Source: Ruminococcus sp. (lineage in GTDB: Bacteria; Bacillota; Clostridia; Oscillospirales; Acutalibacteraceae). Taken from it: DNA of 64,000 nucleotides. The position numbers and the translations under genes are program-made. The notes beneath the pieces are model-generated. The model was not told the origin of the DNA and ran no database searches. It was given only the letters and a program-made list of their open reading frames with translations. This document shows positions 52,194 through 61,615 of this stretch, in pieces. The stretch spans positions 62,001 to 126,000 of the forward strand of contig JAFTGL010000012.1 in the NCBI GenBank assembly GCA_017457955.1, written 5' to 3'. Each line of letters begins with the position of its first letter. Position 1 is the stretch's first letter.

Positions 52194-52204
52194 GTTTTCC
52201 TCCT

Positions 52205-52328
52205 AAGTGTTTTTCAGATATTCGTACCCCGATAGCTGCCTATCGTGCAGAGGACTATCCGCTTCAAATTTGGGTTTTTACCCAGATCTGAACCCCGTCC
52301 TTGGACAGACGGTATCCAAATGCCTAAA
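52205..52328 (-). promoter_or_regulatory. Probable L19 ribosomal-protein leader RNA
   Basis: The 125 bases before rplS fold into several stems on the minus strand: GTCC-AAGG-ACGGGG-type pairing near 52300, CTGGG-TAAAAA-CCCAA near 52275, and GATAG-GCAG-CTATC near 52235. Firmicutes L19 genes are preceded by an autoregulatory leader; its position and stem pattern here suit that, but no match was computed. Confidence 0.45.
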
Positions 52329-52398
52329 TATATTATCATAAAAGTCCGATAAATGCAAGACTTTTTTGAAAATATCTCGTTTATTTTCCGAAATAGAA

Positions 52399-53319
52399 TT
52401 ATAACTGATTCCTGAGCTTCTCCCGAAACTGTATAAACGTCTCGGGCGGATCGGCGGTGAACTCTAAATACTCGCCTGTAACGGGATGGACAAAGCCCAA
52501 TTTATAGGCGTGCAGGCATTGACCGTTCAGCTGAGTGATAACCTTCGACGGACCGTAGACGTCGTCGCCCGCGATCGGGTGACCGATATAAGAAAGGTGC
52601 ACGCGGATCTGGTGCGTCCTGCCTGTTTCCAGCCGGCAGAGGATATAGGTAAAGCCATTGTAGCGTTCCAGCACCTTGATATGGGTGACGGCAGGCTTTG
52701 AATTCAGCTGTGTCACGCACATGCGCTTGCGGTCGGTCTTATGCCTGCCGATCGGCGCGTCGACGGTGCGTTCCTCTTCTTTGATATTGCCGTAGCAGAT
52801 CGCCAGATACTCGCGGGTGAAGCTGTGCTCTTTGATCTGCTCGCTGAGTCCCGCGTGAGCGATATCGGACTTTGCGACTGCTAAAAGCCCGCTGGTGTTC
52901 TTGTCGATACGGTGGACGATACCCGGACGCAGCTCGCCGTTGATACCGCTGAGACCGTCACGGCAGTGATACATCAGCGCGTTGACGAGAGTGCCGCTGA
53001 AATGCCCCGGCGCGGGATGAACGACCATGCCCTTAGGCTTGTTGACGACCAGCAGGTGCTCGTCCTCATATACCACGTCGAGAGGGATATCCTCGGGCAG
53101 AACATCTACGGGCTGAGGGCTGTCTGTCAGCACGGTGATTAGATCGCCCACGGCGGTTTTGTAATTCTTCTTCACCGCGGCGTCCCCTACCGTCACTTTT
53201 CCTTCAAAAATCAGACGGCTCGCCGAAGAACGGCTCAGTCCCTCGATCTGCTCGGACAGATATTTGTCGAGTCTCTCGCCGGCGTCCTCGGCGGCAACGG
53301 TCAGCTCATACCTCTCCAT
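52399..53319 (-). CDS. rluD: Large-subunit pseudouridine synthase (RluD type)
   Basis: A 306-residue RluA-family pseudouridine synthase. An N-terminal S4 domain (about residues 12-70) precedes the catalytic domain with the Asp-containing motif GIVHRIDKNTSGLLAVAK and the conserved ETGRTHQIRVHLSYIGHPI. It modifies 23S rRNA. It overlaps lspA by 14 bases; lspA-rluD is a standard pair in Firmicutes. The paralogue specificity (RluD or RluC) is not certain from sequence alone. Confidence 0.9.
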   Translation of the reverse strand: MERYELTVAAEDAGERLDKYLSEQIEGLSRSSASRLIFEGKVTVGDAAVKKNYKTAVGDLITVLTDSPQPVDVLPEDIPLDVVYEDEHLLVVNKPKGMVVHPAPGHFSGTLVNALMYHCRDGLSGINGELRPGIVHRIDKNTSGLLAVAKSDIAHAGLSEQIKEHSFTREYLAICYGNIKEEERTVDAPIGRHKTDRKRMCVTQLNSKPAVTHIKVLERYNGFTYILCRLETGRTHQIRVHLSYIGHPIAGDDVYGPSKVITQLNGQCLHAYKLGFVHPVTGEYLEFTADPPETFIQFREKLRNQL

Positions 53320-53794
53320 CGTCTTTCAGCTTCTTTTTATCGCTCTTCATGAAATCGGAGAAGAACAGGAGATAGACGATCAGGCAGATCGTTCCCGCTG
53401 TGATACAGTAATCGGCAAAGTTGCAGATCGGCGGGAAGAACGACAGGCTGAGATAGTCGGTCACATAACCCATGAATACGCGCTCGAACAGATTGCCCAG
53501 TCCGCCGCCGATGATCAGCGCGGCGGCTGTCGCGAAGAGCTTGCTTTTTTTATAATTCTTTATCAGAAGAATAGAAAAAATAATGATCACGACAGAAGTG
53601 GTGATCGCAAAGAAGATCGTACCGTCCTGAAACAATCCGAAGGCGACGCCGCGGTTCTCGGAATAGGTCAGGCTGAACAGCCCCGGGATCACGGTGACAA
53701 AGCCCTGCGGCTTGACGTTCGACTCGATCACGGTGCGGATACACTGCGCGAGGATCGGCAGGATCACGATGATAGCGATATAGATGAGCAGCAA
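53306..53794 (-). CDS. lspA: Lipoprotein signal peptidase (SPase II)
   Basis: About 162 residues. I favour a TTG start at 53794, nine bases after AGGA, because the ATG at 53836 lies within the terminator hairpin of ileS. Four transmembrane helices are visible. The family boxes are SLTYSENRGVAFG, GGGLGNLFERV, MGYVTDYLSLS and FNFADYCI-like ICNFADYC, with the two catalytic Asp residues in the last two. It processes lipoproteins such as the one in the conjugative element. The C-terminus is charged (KSDKKKLKDD). Confidence 0.9.
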   Translation of the reverse strand: MLLIYIAIIVILPILAQCIRTVIESNVKPQGFVTVIPGLFSLTYSENRGVAFGLFQDGTIFFAITTSVVIIIFSILLIKNYKKSKLFATAAALIIGGGLGNLFERVFMGYVTDYLSLSFFPPICNFADYCITAGTICLIVYLLFFSDFMKSDKKKLKDDGEV

Positions 53795-53813
53795 AAAATC
53801 ACATCCTAATACA

Positions 53814-53841
53814 ATGCGGTGTACCAAGAGATACACCGCAT
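53814..53841. terminator. Hairpin between ileS and lspA
   Basis: Perfect 11-base arms ATGCGGTGTAC-type around a short loop (ATGCGGTGTATC/GGTACACCGCAT), 19 bases past the ileS stop. The T-run on the minus strand is weak (TTGTATT). Confidence 0.65.
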
Positions 53842-53859
53842 TTGATGAACTAATAAATC

Positions 53860-56628
53860 TTATTTTGTCAGAATAGCGGCACAGCGCGCGCAGAGCGTGG
53901 AATGCTCAGCGCAGGAGCCGACGGACGTCGAGTAACCCCAGCAGCGTTCACACTTCTCGCCCTCAGCCTTTGTGACCTCAACGGACAATCCCCCATCACC
54001 CTCGACCAGCTTGACGTCAGAGACGATGAACACCGCCTTCAGCTCGGGGAGAACGCTTTCGATAAAGCTGTACTCCTCACCGCTTGCCTTGAGAGTGACG
54101 CAGGTCTCGAGAGAAGCCTTGACGACCTTTTCCTTGATGACGACCTCAAGAGATTTCTTGACGGTATCGCGTAAGGATTGGATGCGATCCCATGACGCCA
54201 TAAAGCCGTCCTCGACCTCGAGCGCGATCTTCGCGGGCATTTCGTTATAGAGAACGTTCTCGGCGTCGACGCCGTCGCCGTGAGGCATATATCTCCAGAT
54301 CTCATCGGCGGTGTAGGCGAGGATCGGCGCCAGCATGCGGGTCAGCGCGTCGAGGATGCAGTACATCACGGTCTGCGCGGCGCGGCGCTCCTTGGAGTCA
54401 GCCTTTTCGGTATACAGTCTGTCCTTGAGAACATCAAGGTAGAAGTTGGACATATCGACGACGCAAAAGCGTAAGATCGAATGGTAAACCTGATGGAACT
54501 CATACTTGTCGTATGCGTCGGTCACGGTCGCGATCAGTTCGCCCAGCTTAACTGCCGCCCATTTGTCGATCGGCAGGAACTCGTCGGGAGCGACCATATC
54601 CTTATTCGGGTCGAAGTCATAGAGGTTGCCGAGGATATAACGCGCGGTGTTGCGGATCTTGCGGTAAGACTCGCTCATCTGCTTTAAGATCTCGCGCGAA
54701 ATGCTGATATCGGACTGATAGTCGGAGGAAGCGACCCACAGACGAAGCACGTCTGCGCCGTACTGCTTGATGACCTCCTGCGGGCTGATACCGTTGCCTG
54801 CGGACTTACTCATCTTGCGGCGTTCCATATCGAGGATCATGCCGTGGGTGAGCACGGTGCGGTACGGAGCCTTGCCCTCGGTAGCGACCGAGGTGAGCAG
54901 GGAACTCTGGAACCAGCCTCTGTACTGATCGTTGCCCTCGAGATAAAGGTCGACGGGGTAGCCTAAATACGGACGGCGTTTGCAGACAGCGCGCCATGAC
55001 GAACCGCTGTCAAACCATACGTCCATGATATCTCTTTCTTTATCGAACGCGGTACCGCCGCACTTCGGGCACTTGGTACCCTCGGGCAGGATCTCGGACG
55101 CGTCCTTCTCAAACCATGCGTTAGAGCCTTCTTTGCCGAAAAGCTCCGCTACCGCGAGCATAGCGTCCTTGTTGACGTAAGGCTCGCCGCAGTCCTTGCA
55201 GTAGAAGATCGGGATCGGAACGCCCCACTTGCGCTGGCGGGAAATACACCAGTCCTTGCGGTCGCGCACCATCGCGGTGATACGATCCTTGCCCCACGCG
55301 GGGATCCACTGTACAGTGTTGATCGCGTCGACTGCCTGCTCTTTGAAGTCATCGACGGAGCAGAACCACTGGTCTGTCGCGCGGAACAGGATAGGAGTCT
55401 TGCATCTCCAGCAGTGCGGATACTGGTGGATGATCTTCTTCAGCGCGAACAGATAGCCGTTTTCGTCCAGATAAACAGCGATCTTTTTATTGGCTTCATC
55501 TGTCGTCAGCCCCGCGAACTGACCGGCTTCTTCGGTCAGAACGCCGTTGGAGTCAACGGGACAGATGGTCGGAATCTCGGGATAGTTCTGGCAGACGTTG
55601 TAGTCGTCTACGCCGTGACCGGGAGCGGTGTGAACACAACCGGTACCGCTTTCGAGCGTGACGTGCTCGCCGACGATCAGCAGAGACTGACGGTCGAGGA
55701 ACGGATGCTGTGCCTTCATATACTCAAGCTCAGCGCCCTGGATGGTAGCGACGACCTCATAATCGGTCAGTCCACCCTCTGCCATCGCGTTCTCATACAG
55801 GTCTGTCGCCATGACGTAGTACTCGCCGCCGCATTTGATGATCGAATACTCATAGCGCGGACCGACGCAGATCGCGAGGTTCGCGGGCAGGGTCCATGTG
55901 GTGGTCGTCCAGATGACGAAGCTGACCTTAGAGGGGTCGATACCCATAGCGGAGAACTTGCCTAAATCGTCGGTCACAGGGAACTTAACATAAATCGAAT
56001 GGCAGGGGTCCTCGGCGTACTCGATCTCAGCCTCGGCGAGAGCGGTCTTACACTCGGGGCACCAGTATACGGGCTTGAGGCCCTTATAGATATAGCCCTT
56101 ATCCGCCATCTCGGCAAAGACCTTGATCTGCTCTGCTTCGAACTCATGCTTCAAGGTGATATAAGGATCGTCCCACTCGCCGATGATACCGAGGCGCTTG
56201 AACTGGGTACGCTGGTCGTTGATGTAACCGCGCACAAACTCCTCACAGAGCTTTCTTAATTCCAATACAGAAATATCAGCCGAATTGCCGATACCTGCCT
56301 TTGCTCTCGCTTTCAGCTCGGTAGGCAGACCGTGGGTATCCCAGCCGGGTACAAAAGGCGACTGATGTCCGTCCATGTTCCTGTAGCGGACGATAAAATC
56401 CTTCAAGATCTTGTTCAGCGCGTGACCGAGATGGATATCGCCGTTCGCGTAAGGAGGACCGTCATGCAGTACAAACAGCGGCTTGCCCTCGTTCTTCTTG
56501 ATCAACTTGTCATAGACCTTTTCCTGCTCCCAGCGCTCCAGCGTCTTAGGCTCGGACTGAGGCAGACCGCCCCTCATAGGGAACTCGGTCTTGGGCAGGT
56601 TAAGGGTATGGTTATAATCCTGGGACAT
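53860..56628 (-). CDS. ileS: Isoleucyl-tRNA synthetase
   Basis: About 922 residues from the ATG at 56628 (MSQDYNHTLN), with GGAG 11 bases upstream; a GTG four codons earlier is the alternative. Class I motifs: HLGHALNKIL (HIGH) in the N-terminal part and KMSKSAGNG (KMSKS) near residue 605. The inserted editing domain includes the TTTWTLPAN region and GTGCVHTAPGHG. The C-terminal zinc site is CERCWGYS with CARC. This is the bacterial, mupirocin-sensitive-type architecture. No T-box leader fits in the short upstream gap. Confidence 0.97.
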   Translation of the reverse strand: MSQDYNHTLNLPKTEFPMRGGLPQSEPKTLERWEQEKVYDKLIKKNEGKPLFVLHDGPPYANGDIHLGHALNKILKDFIVRYRNMDGHQSPFVPGWDTHGLPTELKARAKAGIGNSADISVLELRKLCEEFVRGYINDQRTQFKRLGIIGEWDDPYITLKHEFEAEQIKVFAEMADKGYIYKGLKPVYWCPECKTALAEAEIEYAEDPCHSIYVKFPVTDDLGKFSAMGIDPSKVSFVIWTTTTWTLPANLAICVGPRYEYSIIKCGGEYYVMATDLYENAMAEGGLTDYEVVATIQGAELEYMKAQHPFLDRQSLLIVGEHVTLESGTGCVHTAPGHGVDDYNVCQNYPEIPTICPVDSNGVLTEEAGQFAGLTTDEANKKIAVYLDENGYLFALKKIIHQYPHCWRCKTPILFRATDQWFCSVDDFKEQAVDAINTVQWIPAWGKDRITAMVRDRKDWCISRQRKWGVPIPIFYCKDCGEPYVNKDAMLAVAELFGKEGSNAWFEKDASEILPEGTKCPKCGGTAFDKERDIMDVWFDSGSSWRAVCKRRPYLGYPVDLYLEGNDQYRGWFQSSLLTSVATEGKAPYRTVLTHGMILDMERRKMSKSAGNGISPQEVIKQYGADVLRLWVASSDYQSDISISREILKQMSESYRKIRNTARYILGNLYDFDPNKDMVAPDEFLPIDKWAAVKLGELIATVTDAYDKYEFHQVYHSILRFCVVDMSNFYLDVLKDRLYTEKADSKERRAAQTVMYCILDALTRMLAPILAYTADEIWRYMPHGDGVDAENVLYNEMPAKIALEVEDGFMASWDRIQSLRDTVKKSLEVVIKEKVVKASLETCVTLKASGEEYSFIESVLPELKAVFIVSDVKLVEGDGGLSVEVTKAEGEKCERCWGYSTSVGSCAEHSTLCARCAAILTK

Positions 56629-56659
56629 CTTTATATACACTCCAAATTACAGTTTATCA

Positions 56660-56691
56660 TACAAACACCAAGCGCCTTGACGGCGCTCGGT
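56660..56691 (-). terminator. Terminator after divIVA
   Basis: Arms ACCGAGCGCC/GGCGCTTGGT followed by GTTTGT on the minus strand, 17 bases past the divIVA stop. It separates the division cluster from ileS. Confidence 0.75.
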
Positions 56692-56707
56692 ATCTGTTTT
56701 ATTCGCA

Positions 56708-57373
56708 TTATTCTACGTCGTAGTTATCGCCGAATTTCAGCTGATCGAACTTGTCGTGTCTCTCGCGCTTTAACTCGGGACGGACCTTCACGTCGGCGTC
56801 GTCGGCAGGCTGAGCCGCCTGGACCATTTCTTCCTCGACGTCGGTGTTATCGGTCTTGATGATCTCTTCCACCGGCTCGAAGGGGTATTTCTCGTCGAGC
56901 TCGGCGCGCTTTGCTTTGACGTCCTCTTCCTTCGGCAGCTCTTCTACCATGGCGAGGTGCTTTTTATACAGAGCGATGATCTCAGAGCGGAGCTTCGCGG
57001 TCTCGGCGTGCAGCGCTTCGAACTTATCCTTCTCGCGCTCGGTAGCCATCTCAGCCTCGGTGAGGATGGTACGGCTCTTCTTCTCGGCGGATTTTACGAT
57101 GTACTCCGCCTTGCTCTGCGCTTCCTTGATGGTGGTGTCGCTCAGCTTCTGAGAGGTCAGCAGCGCGTTGCGGACGGTTTCCTCGTCCTCGCGGTACTGC
57201 TCGATCTTGCTCGCTAAAATATCCATCTTGCGCACGCAGTCGTTCTTTTCGGCGATCAGCTGCTCAACGGTAGCGGTTACCTCGTCGATAAACTCGTCTA
57301 CGTCAGCGGCGTTATAGCCGTTTTTGCCCGCACGGCGAAAACTGATTTCTCTGATTTCGTCAATCGTTAACAT
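56708..57373 (-). CDS. divIVA: DivIVA cell-division protein
   Basis: A 221-residue coiled-coil protein. The N-terminal lipid-binding domain reads IREISFRRAGKNGYNAADVD, then VDEFIDEV. Long heptad-rich helices (about residues 30-160) follow, then an acidic C-terminus with a Pro/Ala/Asp stretch. DivIVA recognises negatively curved membrane at poles and septa and recruits division or sporulation factors. It is last in the sepF-ylmH-divIVA run, as in Bacillus and many Clostridia. Confidence 0.94.
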   Translation of the reverse strand: MLTIDEIREISFRRAGKNGYNAADVDEFIDEVTATVEQLIAEKNDCVRKMDILASKIEQYREDEETVRNALLTSQKLSDTTIKEAQSKAEYIVKSAEKKSRTILTEAEMATEREKDKFEALHAETAKLRSEIIALYKKHLAMVEELPKEEDVKAKRAELDEKYPFEPVEEIIKTDNTDVEEEMVQAAQPADDADVKVRPELKRERHDKFDQLKFGDNYDVE

Positions 57374-57396
57374 AGTTTTACACTCCTATCCTTATC

Positions 57397-58128
57397 TTAT
57401 CTATAGTGTCTGACCGCTATCCGCAGTTTTCCCTTGCGGGAGGTGCCGAGCAACGCGGTCAGAACAAATTTACCGTATTTTCTGATGGTGACGGTCGCGC
57501 CTTCATAAAGCTGAAAGGCAACGCCGTCCTGTATCACATGGTCGACCATGACCATCTCGTTTTTGATCAGCCGCGCCGCTTTATCGCGCGACAGGTTGGC
57601 AGCAGCAGCGACAAAGGCGTCGAGCCGCAGAGAGCTCAGTGTGAACACCGGCTCGTCAAAATCATCGGGCACAGGCAGATCGGATGTATCCGCATAGCTG
57701 ATCTTCACCCCGACCTTACCGATCTTCTCAACGTTCGCCATCATGTACGGCACGATATCGTCGCGTACAAAGATGACCGTCCTGCCCTCGCCCGTCAGGA
57801 TATCTCCGAGGGTGTCGCGACGGATGCCCAGCGCCATCAGCGAGCCTAAAAAGTCGCGGTGACGCAGATCAAATTCCGGCTTATAGGAAAACTCCAGAGC
57901 CGTGATCGGAAAAGCCTCCTCCCCTGCCGACGCACCGAGCATGAGCCGTGTCGCGTCGGGGTAGCCGCCGTAAAACAGGATATCGGCGCGCTTCGGGAGA
58001 TTCTGCCGCAAAAACAGGCTTTCGTGCTCGTTGAGAAAGCCTAAGAACCGCGGAAAGTTCCGCTGTTCGGACAGCTCTATCGCGTCATACGCCTTGTCGA
58101 GCAGGAGCTTATCTTCCGCGCTGATCAC
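57397..58128 (-). CDS. ylmH: YlmH-family S4-domain RNA-binding protein
   Basis: A 243-residue protein with an N-terminal globular region (LLDKAYDAIELSEQRNFPRF, LFYGGYPDATRLMLG) and a C-terminal S4 domain (LRLDAFVAAAANLSRDKAAR, then VDHVIQDGVAFQLYEGATV). YlmH binds stalled 50S-nascent chain complexes in Bacillus and is linked to ribosome rescue. It sits between divIVA and sepF, its usual place. Confidence 0.92.
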   Translation of the reverse strand: MISAEDKLLLDKAYDAIELSEQRNFPRFLGFLNEHESLFLRQNLPKRADILFYGGYPDATRLMLGASAGEEAFPITALEFSYKPEFDLRHRDFLGSLMALGIRRDTLGDILTGEGRTVIFVRDDIVPYMMANVEKIGKVGVKISYADTSDLPVPDDFDEPVFTLSSLRLDAFVAAAANLSRDKAARLIKNEMVMVDHVIQDGVAFQLYEGATVTIRKYGKFVLTALLGTSRKGKLRIAVRHYR

Positions 58129-58136
58129 TGAATCGC

Positions 58137-58628
58137 TTAGAAATAAACGCCGCTGTGCTCGAGCTCGTCGAGCAGATCGTCGCCGGTGAGGTCAACGTTG
58201 TTGGGGATGATGATGAAGGTAGAGGTCGCGACCTTCTTGATCTTGCCGCGGTTGGCATACGCCACGCCGGACAAAAAGTCGATGATACGGCGCGCCATAT
58301 CCTTGTTGGTGTTCTCCAGATTGAGGACGACCGTATGGGTCTTGATCAGCTCGTCGGCGATGTTGCGGGTCTCTTCGCCGAAGCGCTCCGGCTTGAAGAG
58401 CGCAACGGAGAGCTTCGCGGTCGCGCTGATGTTGACTACCTTGTTGCGGCGGGACGAATCACGGGAGCCGAGATCGTCGAAGTCATCATAACGGGATGTG
58501 GAGCGGCGGGAAGAACGAGGTTCCTCAGCCGGCTCGTCATCGGTATCATAATCCTCATATTCATTATACTCATACTCGTCGTCAGGCGCATCCCACATGC
58601 GCTTGAACTTGTCTACAAATCCTGCCAT
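58137..58628 (-). CDS. sepF: Cell-division protein SepF
   Basis: A 163-residue SepF. The N-terminal membrane-binding helix is GFVDKFKRMWDAP. An acidic Tyr/Asp/Ser/Arg-rich linker follows (about 15-65), then the conserved core (LFKPERFGEETRNIADELIK, VVLNLENTNKDMARRIIDFL, FIIIPNNVDLTG). SepF polymerises and tethers FtsZ to the membrane. It follows yggS and precedes ylmH by 8 bases. Confidence 0.95.
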   Translation of the reverse strand: MAGFVDKFKRMWDAPDDEYEYNEYEDYDTDDEPAEEPRSSRRSTSRYDDFDDLGSRDSSRRNKVVNISATAKLSVALFKPERFGEETRNIADELIKTHTVVLNLENTNKDMARRIIDFLSGVAYANRGKIKKVATSTFIIIPNNVDLTGDDLLDELEHSGVYF

Positions 58629-58673
58629 TTTGGTTTCCTCCGTTTTTATTTAGTATTGTTTCTGTTTTTATCT

Positions 58674-59390
58674 TTACTTCGTAGGATAATAACGCGCGCC
58701 GAACAGAGCCGAACCGACTCTGACCATATTCGCGCCGCAGCGTATTGCTTCCTCATAATCGTCAGACATACCCATGCTAAGTATATCCATAGATATATTA
58801 TCTATATTTTTGCTGCCGATGTCAAGGAAGATATTACGCATATTATCGAAAAATTTACAATTTTCTTGTGCATTTTCACAAATCGGGGGTATTGCCATCA
58901 GTCCGCGCACCTTCACCGAAGGGATATCCTTGACTATTTCGAGCAGTTCGGGGAGCGCTTCGGGCAGAACGCCTGACTTGTTCTCTTCCCTGCCGATGTT
59001 CACTTCAAGGAGAATATCGGTGGTGATCCCGAGTTTCTCGGAACAACGGGAGATCTCGCGGGCGAGCTTTTCGGAATCGACCGACTGGATCAAATCGACC
59101 TTGCCCACGATCTGACGCACCTTGTTTGACTGCAGATGTCCGATAAACTGGAGCGACGCGTGTTCAAGGTCATAGTCCTCATATTTGGACAACAGCTCCT
59201 GCACGCGGTTCTCGCCGATGTAACGCAGACCGAGAGAGATCGCGTGGTTGATCGTCGGGGCGTCGACGGTTTTGGTCGCCGCTAAAAAGGTGATATCGTC
59301 AGCCGTTTTGCCGACCGACTGCGCCGCCAAAGCGATATTCTCGCAGATGTGCCGATAGTTATATTCCACATCACTGAATGATTTTGCCAT
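58674..59390 (-). CDS. YggS/YlmE family PLP homeostasis protein
   Basis: A 238-residue single-domain alanine-racemase-fold protein that holds PLP and controls B6 balance. I start at the ATG at 59390 (MAKSFSDVEY) behind GGAGGAG; a longer frame reaches 59411 but lacks a site. Motifs are ITFLAATKTV (PLP lysine), GENRVQELLSKY, FIGHLQSNKVRQIV, EVNIGREENKSG and LSMGMSDDYEEAI. It overlaps the preceding HlyD-like gene by 20 bases. The neighbour pair with sepF is typical. Confidence 0.94.
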   Translation of the reverse strand: MAKSFSDVEYNYRHICENIALAAQSVGKTADDITFLAATKTVDAPTINHAISLGLRYIGENRVQELLSKYEDYDLEHASLQFIGHLQSNKVRQIVGKVDLIQSVDSEKLAREISRCSEKLGITTDILLEVNIGREENKSGVLPEALPELLEIVKDIPSVKVRGLMAIPPICENAQENCKFFDNMRNIFLDIGSKNIDNISMDILSMGMSDDYEEAIRCGANMVRVGSALFGARYYPTK

Positions 59391-60678
59391 TGAACAAATC
59401 TCCTCCTTCAACGACCACTTTATCGTAAAGCGATACCGTAGAGCCGTTTAACAATACGCCGTCGTCGGGCTCTTCGTTGCAGATGATATAATCATCGCCC
59501 GAATACAGGATGGCGACCTGCTTGAACACCAGTTCGGTGCCGTACTCGACATAGACGCCCTGTACGCGTTCGGTCTTTTCGGTCTCGTTGCCCTGATCGT
59601 CCTTCACGGTATAGGTGATGTCATCGTCGTGCAGAGCCGATTTGCTGAGCTTCAAGCCCTCGTACTCGTTAACGATGATCTCGACGTTCTCTTTCCTGAG
59701 TTTGGAGAGCGCGTCATTCATGTAATTGCACTGCAGAACCGCTACCGCCTTATCGCTGTCGGCATAGTTGTTCACGTACAGGATCTTCGCGGGGATCTCG
59801 CCGTCGACAGCGGACGGCAGGCGGATCTTGATATTCGCGTCGGCGTGGCTCAGCGCGGTAGCTTCATCCGCCGTGACAGGACACAAGAGGAACCAGTTGA
59901 CCTCGGTGATGATCTTGCCGATGTACGCGTCGGGGTCGATCTCAGCGGGAGCGGCGTTCTCGATGTCCTCCACGGTGATCTCATCCAGCTTCGTGATGTC
60001 GAAGGTGTTTTCATAGCCGTCTACCTTGGAAACAAAGTATCCCGCGGAGCCTGCCTTCACCGTTCCGACGGGAGAACCCGCCGAAACAGCCGCACGCTGG
60101 CTCTTAAGGTCGTTGATCTTCTCGGAAATATTTCCCTGCTCGCCTGTCAGGATCTGCTTGCGCAGGATGGACGTCAGCAGATTTTCTTCAGGAGCTGAAA
60201 TATTATCAAATTCGCGCGCGTTGACCGCCTTCAGCACCGCGGTCAAACGCTCGTTGATCTGGCTGTTGATGGTGTCGATACCGACGTTCGCGGACGAGTT
60301 GACTTCATTGAGCATTTCCAGATACGCGATCTGGGCGTCGAGGTCCTCGATCTGCTGGACGGCGGCAACGTCCTCCTGACTGGCGTATGCCGTGGCGACA
60401 ACGCCGTCGCCCGTCACCTTGTCGCCGTCGCTGACGTCGTAGACCATCACGCCCGAAGCATCGGACTTGAGGTACTCTTCGCCTCTGGCGATCATACATC
60501 TGGACTCGACGATATCATACGCCTTCGAGCGATACGCGGTCTCGGTGACGATGTTGTTGTTGCCCAGAAAGTTGGTGGTGATGAACAGGAACACGATATA
60601 CACCAGCACCAGAGCGATGGCAACGCCGATCAATATTCTTTTGGTAAGCTGTGAACGGGATGTTTTTGACTTACTCAT
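59371..60678 (-). CDS. HlyD-like membrane protein of the division cluster
   Basis: A 435-residue protein with one N-terminal membrane helix (ILIGVAIALVLVYIVFLFIT) and an outward-facing body resembling periplasmic adaptor (HlyD/RND fusion) proteins: a lipoyl-like half (SGVMVYDVSDGDKVTGDGVV), a helical hairpin (about 120-200), and a second half with beta repeats. Homologues occur upstream of yggS/sepF in many Clostridia but I know no established function; a link between wall assembly and division is a guess. It overlaps miaA by 8 bases. Confidence 0.65.
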   Translation of the reverse strand: MSKSKTSRSQLTKRILIGVAIALVLVYIVFLFITTNFLGNNNIVTETAYRSKAYDIVESRCMIARGEEYLKSDASGVMVYDVSDGDKVTGDGVVATAYASQEDVAAVQQIEDLDAQIAYLEMLNEVNSSANVGIDTINSQINERLTAVLKAVNAREFDNISAPEENLLTSILRKQILTGEQGNISEKINDLKSQRAAVSAGSPVGTVKAGSAGYFVSKVDGYENTFDITKLDEITVEDIENAAPAEIDPDAYIGKIITEVNWFLLCPVTADEATALSHADANIKIRLPSAVDGEIPAKILYVNNYADSDKAVAVLQCNYMNDALSKLRKENVEIIVNEYEGLKLSKSALHDDDITYTVKDDQGNETEKTERVQGVYVEYGTELVFKQVAILYSGDDYIICNEEPDDGVLLNGSTVSLYDKVVVEGGDLFNGKIIQ

Positions 60679-61615
60679 ATAATTCCTTCTTTATGATCTT
60701 GATCGCTTCGCTTTCTATCTCTTCAAAGCTCAGCTCATCTATGTTGAACCAGTTTATGGCAGGATCGCGGCGGAACCACGTCAGCTGACGCTTCGCGTAA
60801 CGGCGGGTAGCGCGTTTGAGGTTGCCGACACAGGTCTCCAACGCGGCTTCACCCATCAAGTACGGGCGCAGCTCCTTGTAGCCGATCGCTGAGACGGCGG
60901 TATCGCCAAAGTCGCTGTCATAAAAACGCTGTGTTTCTTCCAAAAGACCGCTCTCCATCATGATATCCACACGGCGGTTGATGCGCTCGTAGAGGAACTC
61001 TCTGTCAGAAGCGGTCAAACCGATCTTCACCGCCTGATAGGGCGACTCACCGCCAAGCTGTTTTTCATTCAGCGCGGTCTGGGTCATGCCCGTGGAGCGG
61101 TAGACCTCGATACAGCGGATGATCCGCTTCGGATTGCGACCTTCACTGAGCCTTTCGGCAGAGTCGGGGTCAAAGGAACGGATCTCGTCGAGCATAGCGT
61201 CGATCCCTTTTTCCTCTAACTGTGCGGTGATCTCGGCGCGTAAAGCGGGATCTTCTTCCTGCTCCTCAAAACGCATATCGCCGAGCAGGGCGTCTACATA
61301 CAAGCCCGTACCGCCCGCGATGATCGGCAGCTTACCGCGCGCGGCAATATCTTTGATCGCTTCTTTCGCAAGCTCGCAGAAGCGGGCAACAGAAAAGCTC
61401 TCTGAGGGCTCTAAAAAGTCCATCAGATGGTGGGGTATCCCCTGCTTTTCTTCGTCCGTCGGCTTTGCGGTAGCGATATCCATGTTGCGGTAGATCTGCA
61501 TGGAGTCAGCGGAGATGATCTCGCCGCCAAGCTCCTTCGCGATCTTGACCGCCAAAGCGGTTTTGCCCGAAGCGGTCGGCCCGACAACGGCGACGACAGG
61601 GTTCTTCTTCATCAT
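60671..61615 (-). CDS. miaA: tRNA dimethylallyltransferase
   Basis: A 314-residue enzyme that adds the isopentenyl group to A37 of tRNAs reading UNN codons. The P-loop is VVGPTASGKTALAVKIA (about residues 9-25). Further motifs are ISADSMQIYRNMDIATAKPT, HHLMDFL, GGTGLYVDALLGDM and the C-terminal tRNA-binding part ending RYAKRQLTWFRRD. Its ATG overlaps the mutL stop (ATGA). mutS-mutL-miaA is a conserved Clostridia order. Confidence 0.96.
   Translation of the reverse strand: MMKKNPVVAVVGPTASGKTALAVKIAKELGGEIISADSMQIYRNMDIATAKPTDEEKQGIPHHLMDFLEPSESFSVARFCELAKEAIKDIAARGKLPIIAGGTGLYVDALLGDMRFEEQEEDPALRAEITAQLEEKGIDAMLDEIRSFDPDSAERLSEGRNPKRIIRCIEVYRSTGMTQTALNEKQLGGESPYQAVKIGLTASDREFLYERINRRVDIMMESGLLEETQRFYDSDFGDTAVSAIGYKELRPYLMGEAALETCVGNLKRATRRYAKRQLTWFRRDPAINWFNIDELSFEEIESEAIKIIKKELYE

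Noticed and set aside
56629-56707. T-box leader for ileS
   Set aside because: Only about 80 bases separate divIVA and ileS, and they are filled by the divIVA terminator. No T-box sequence or specifier stem fits.
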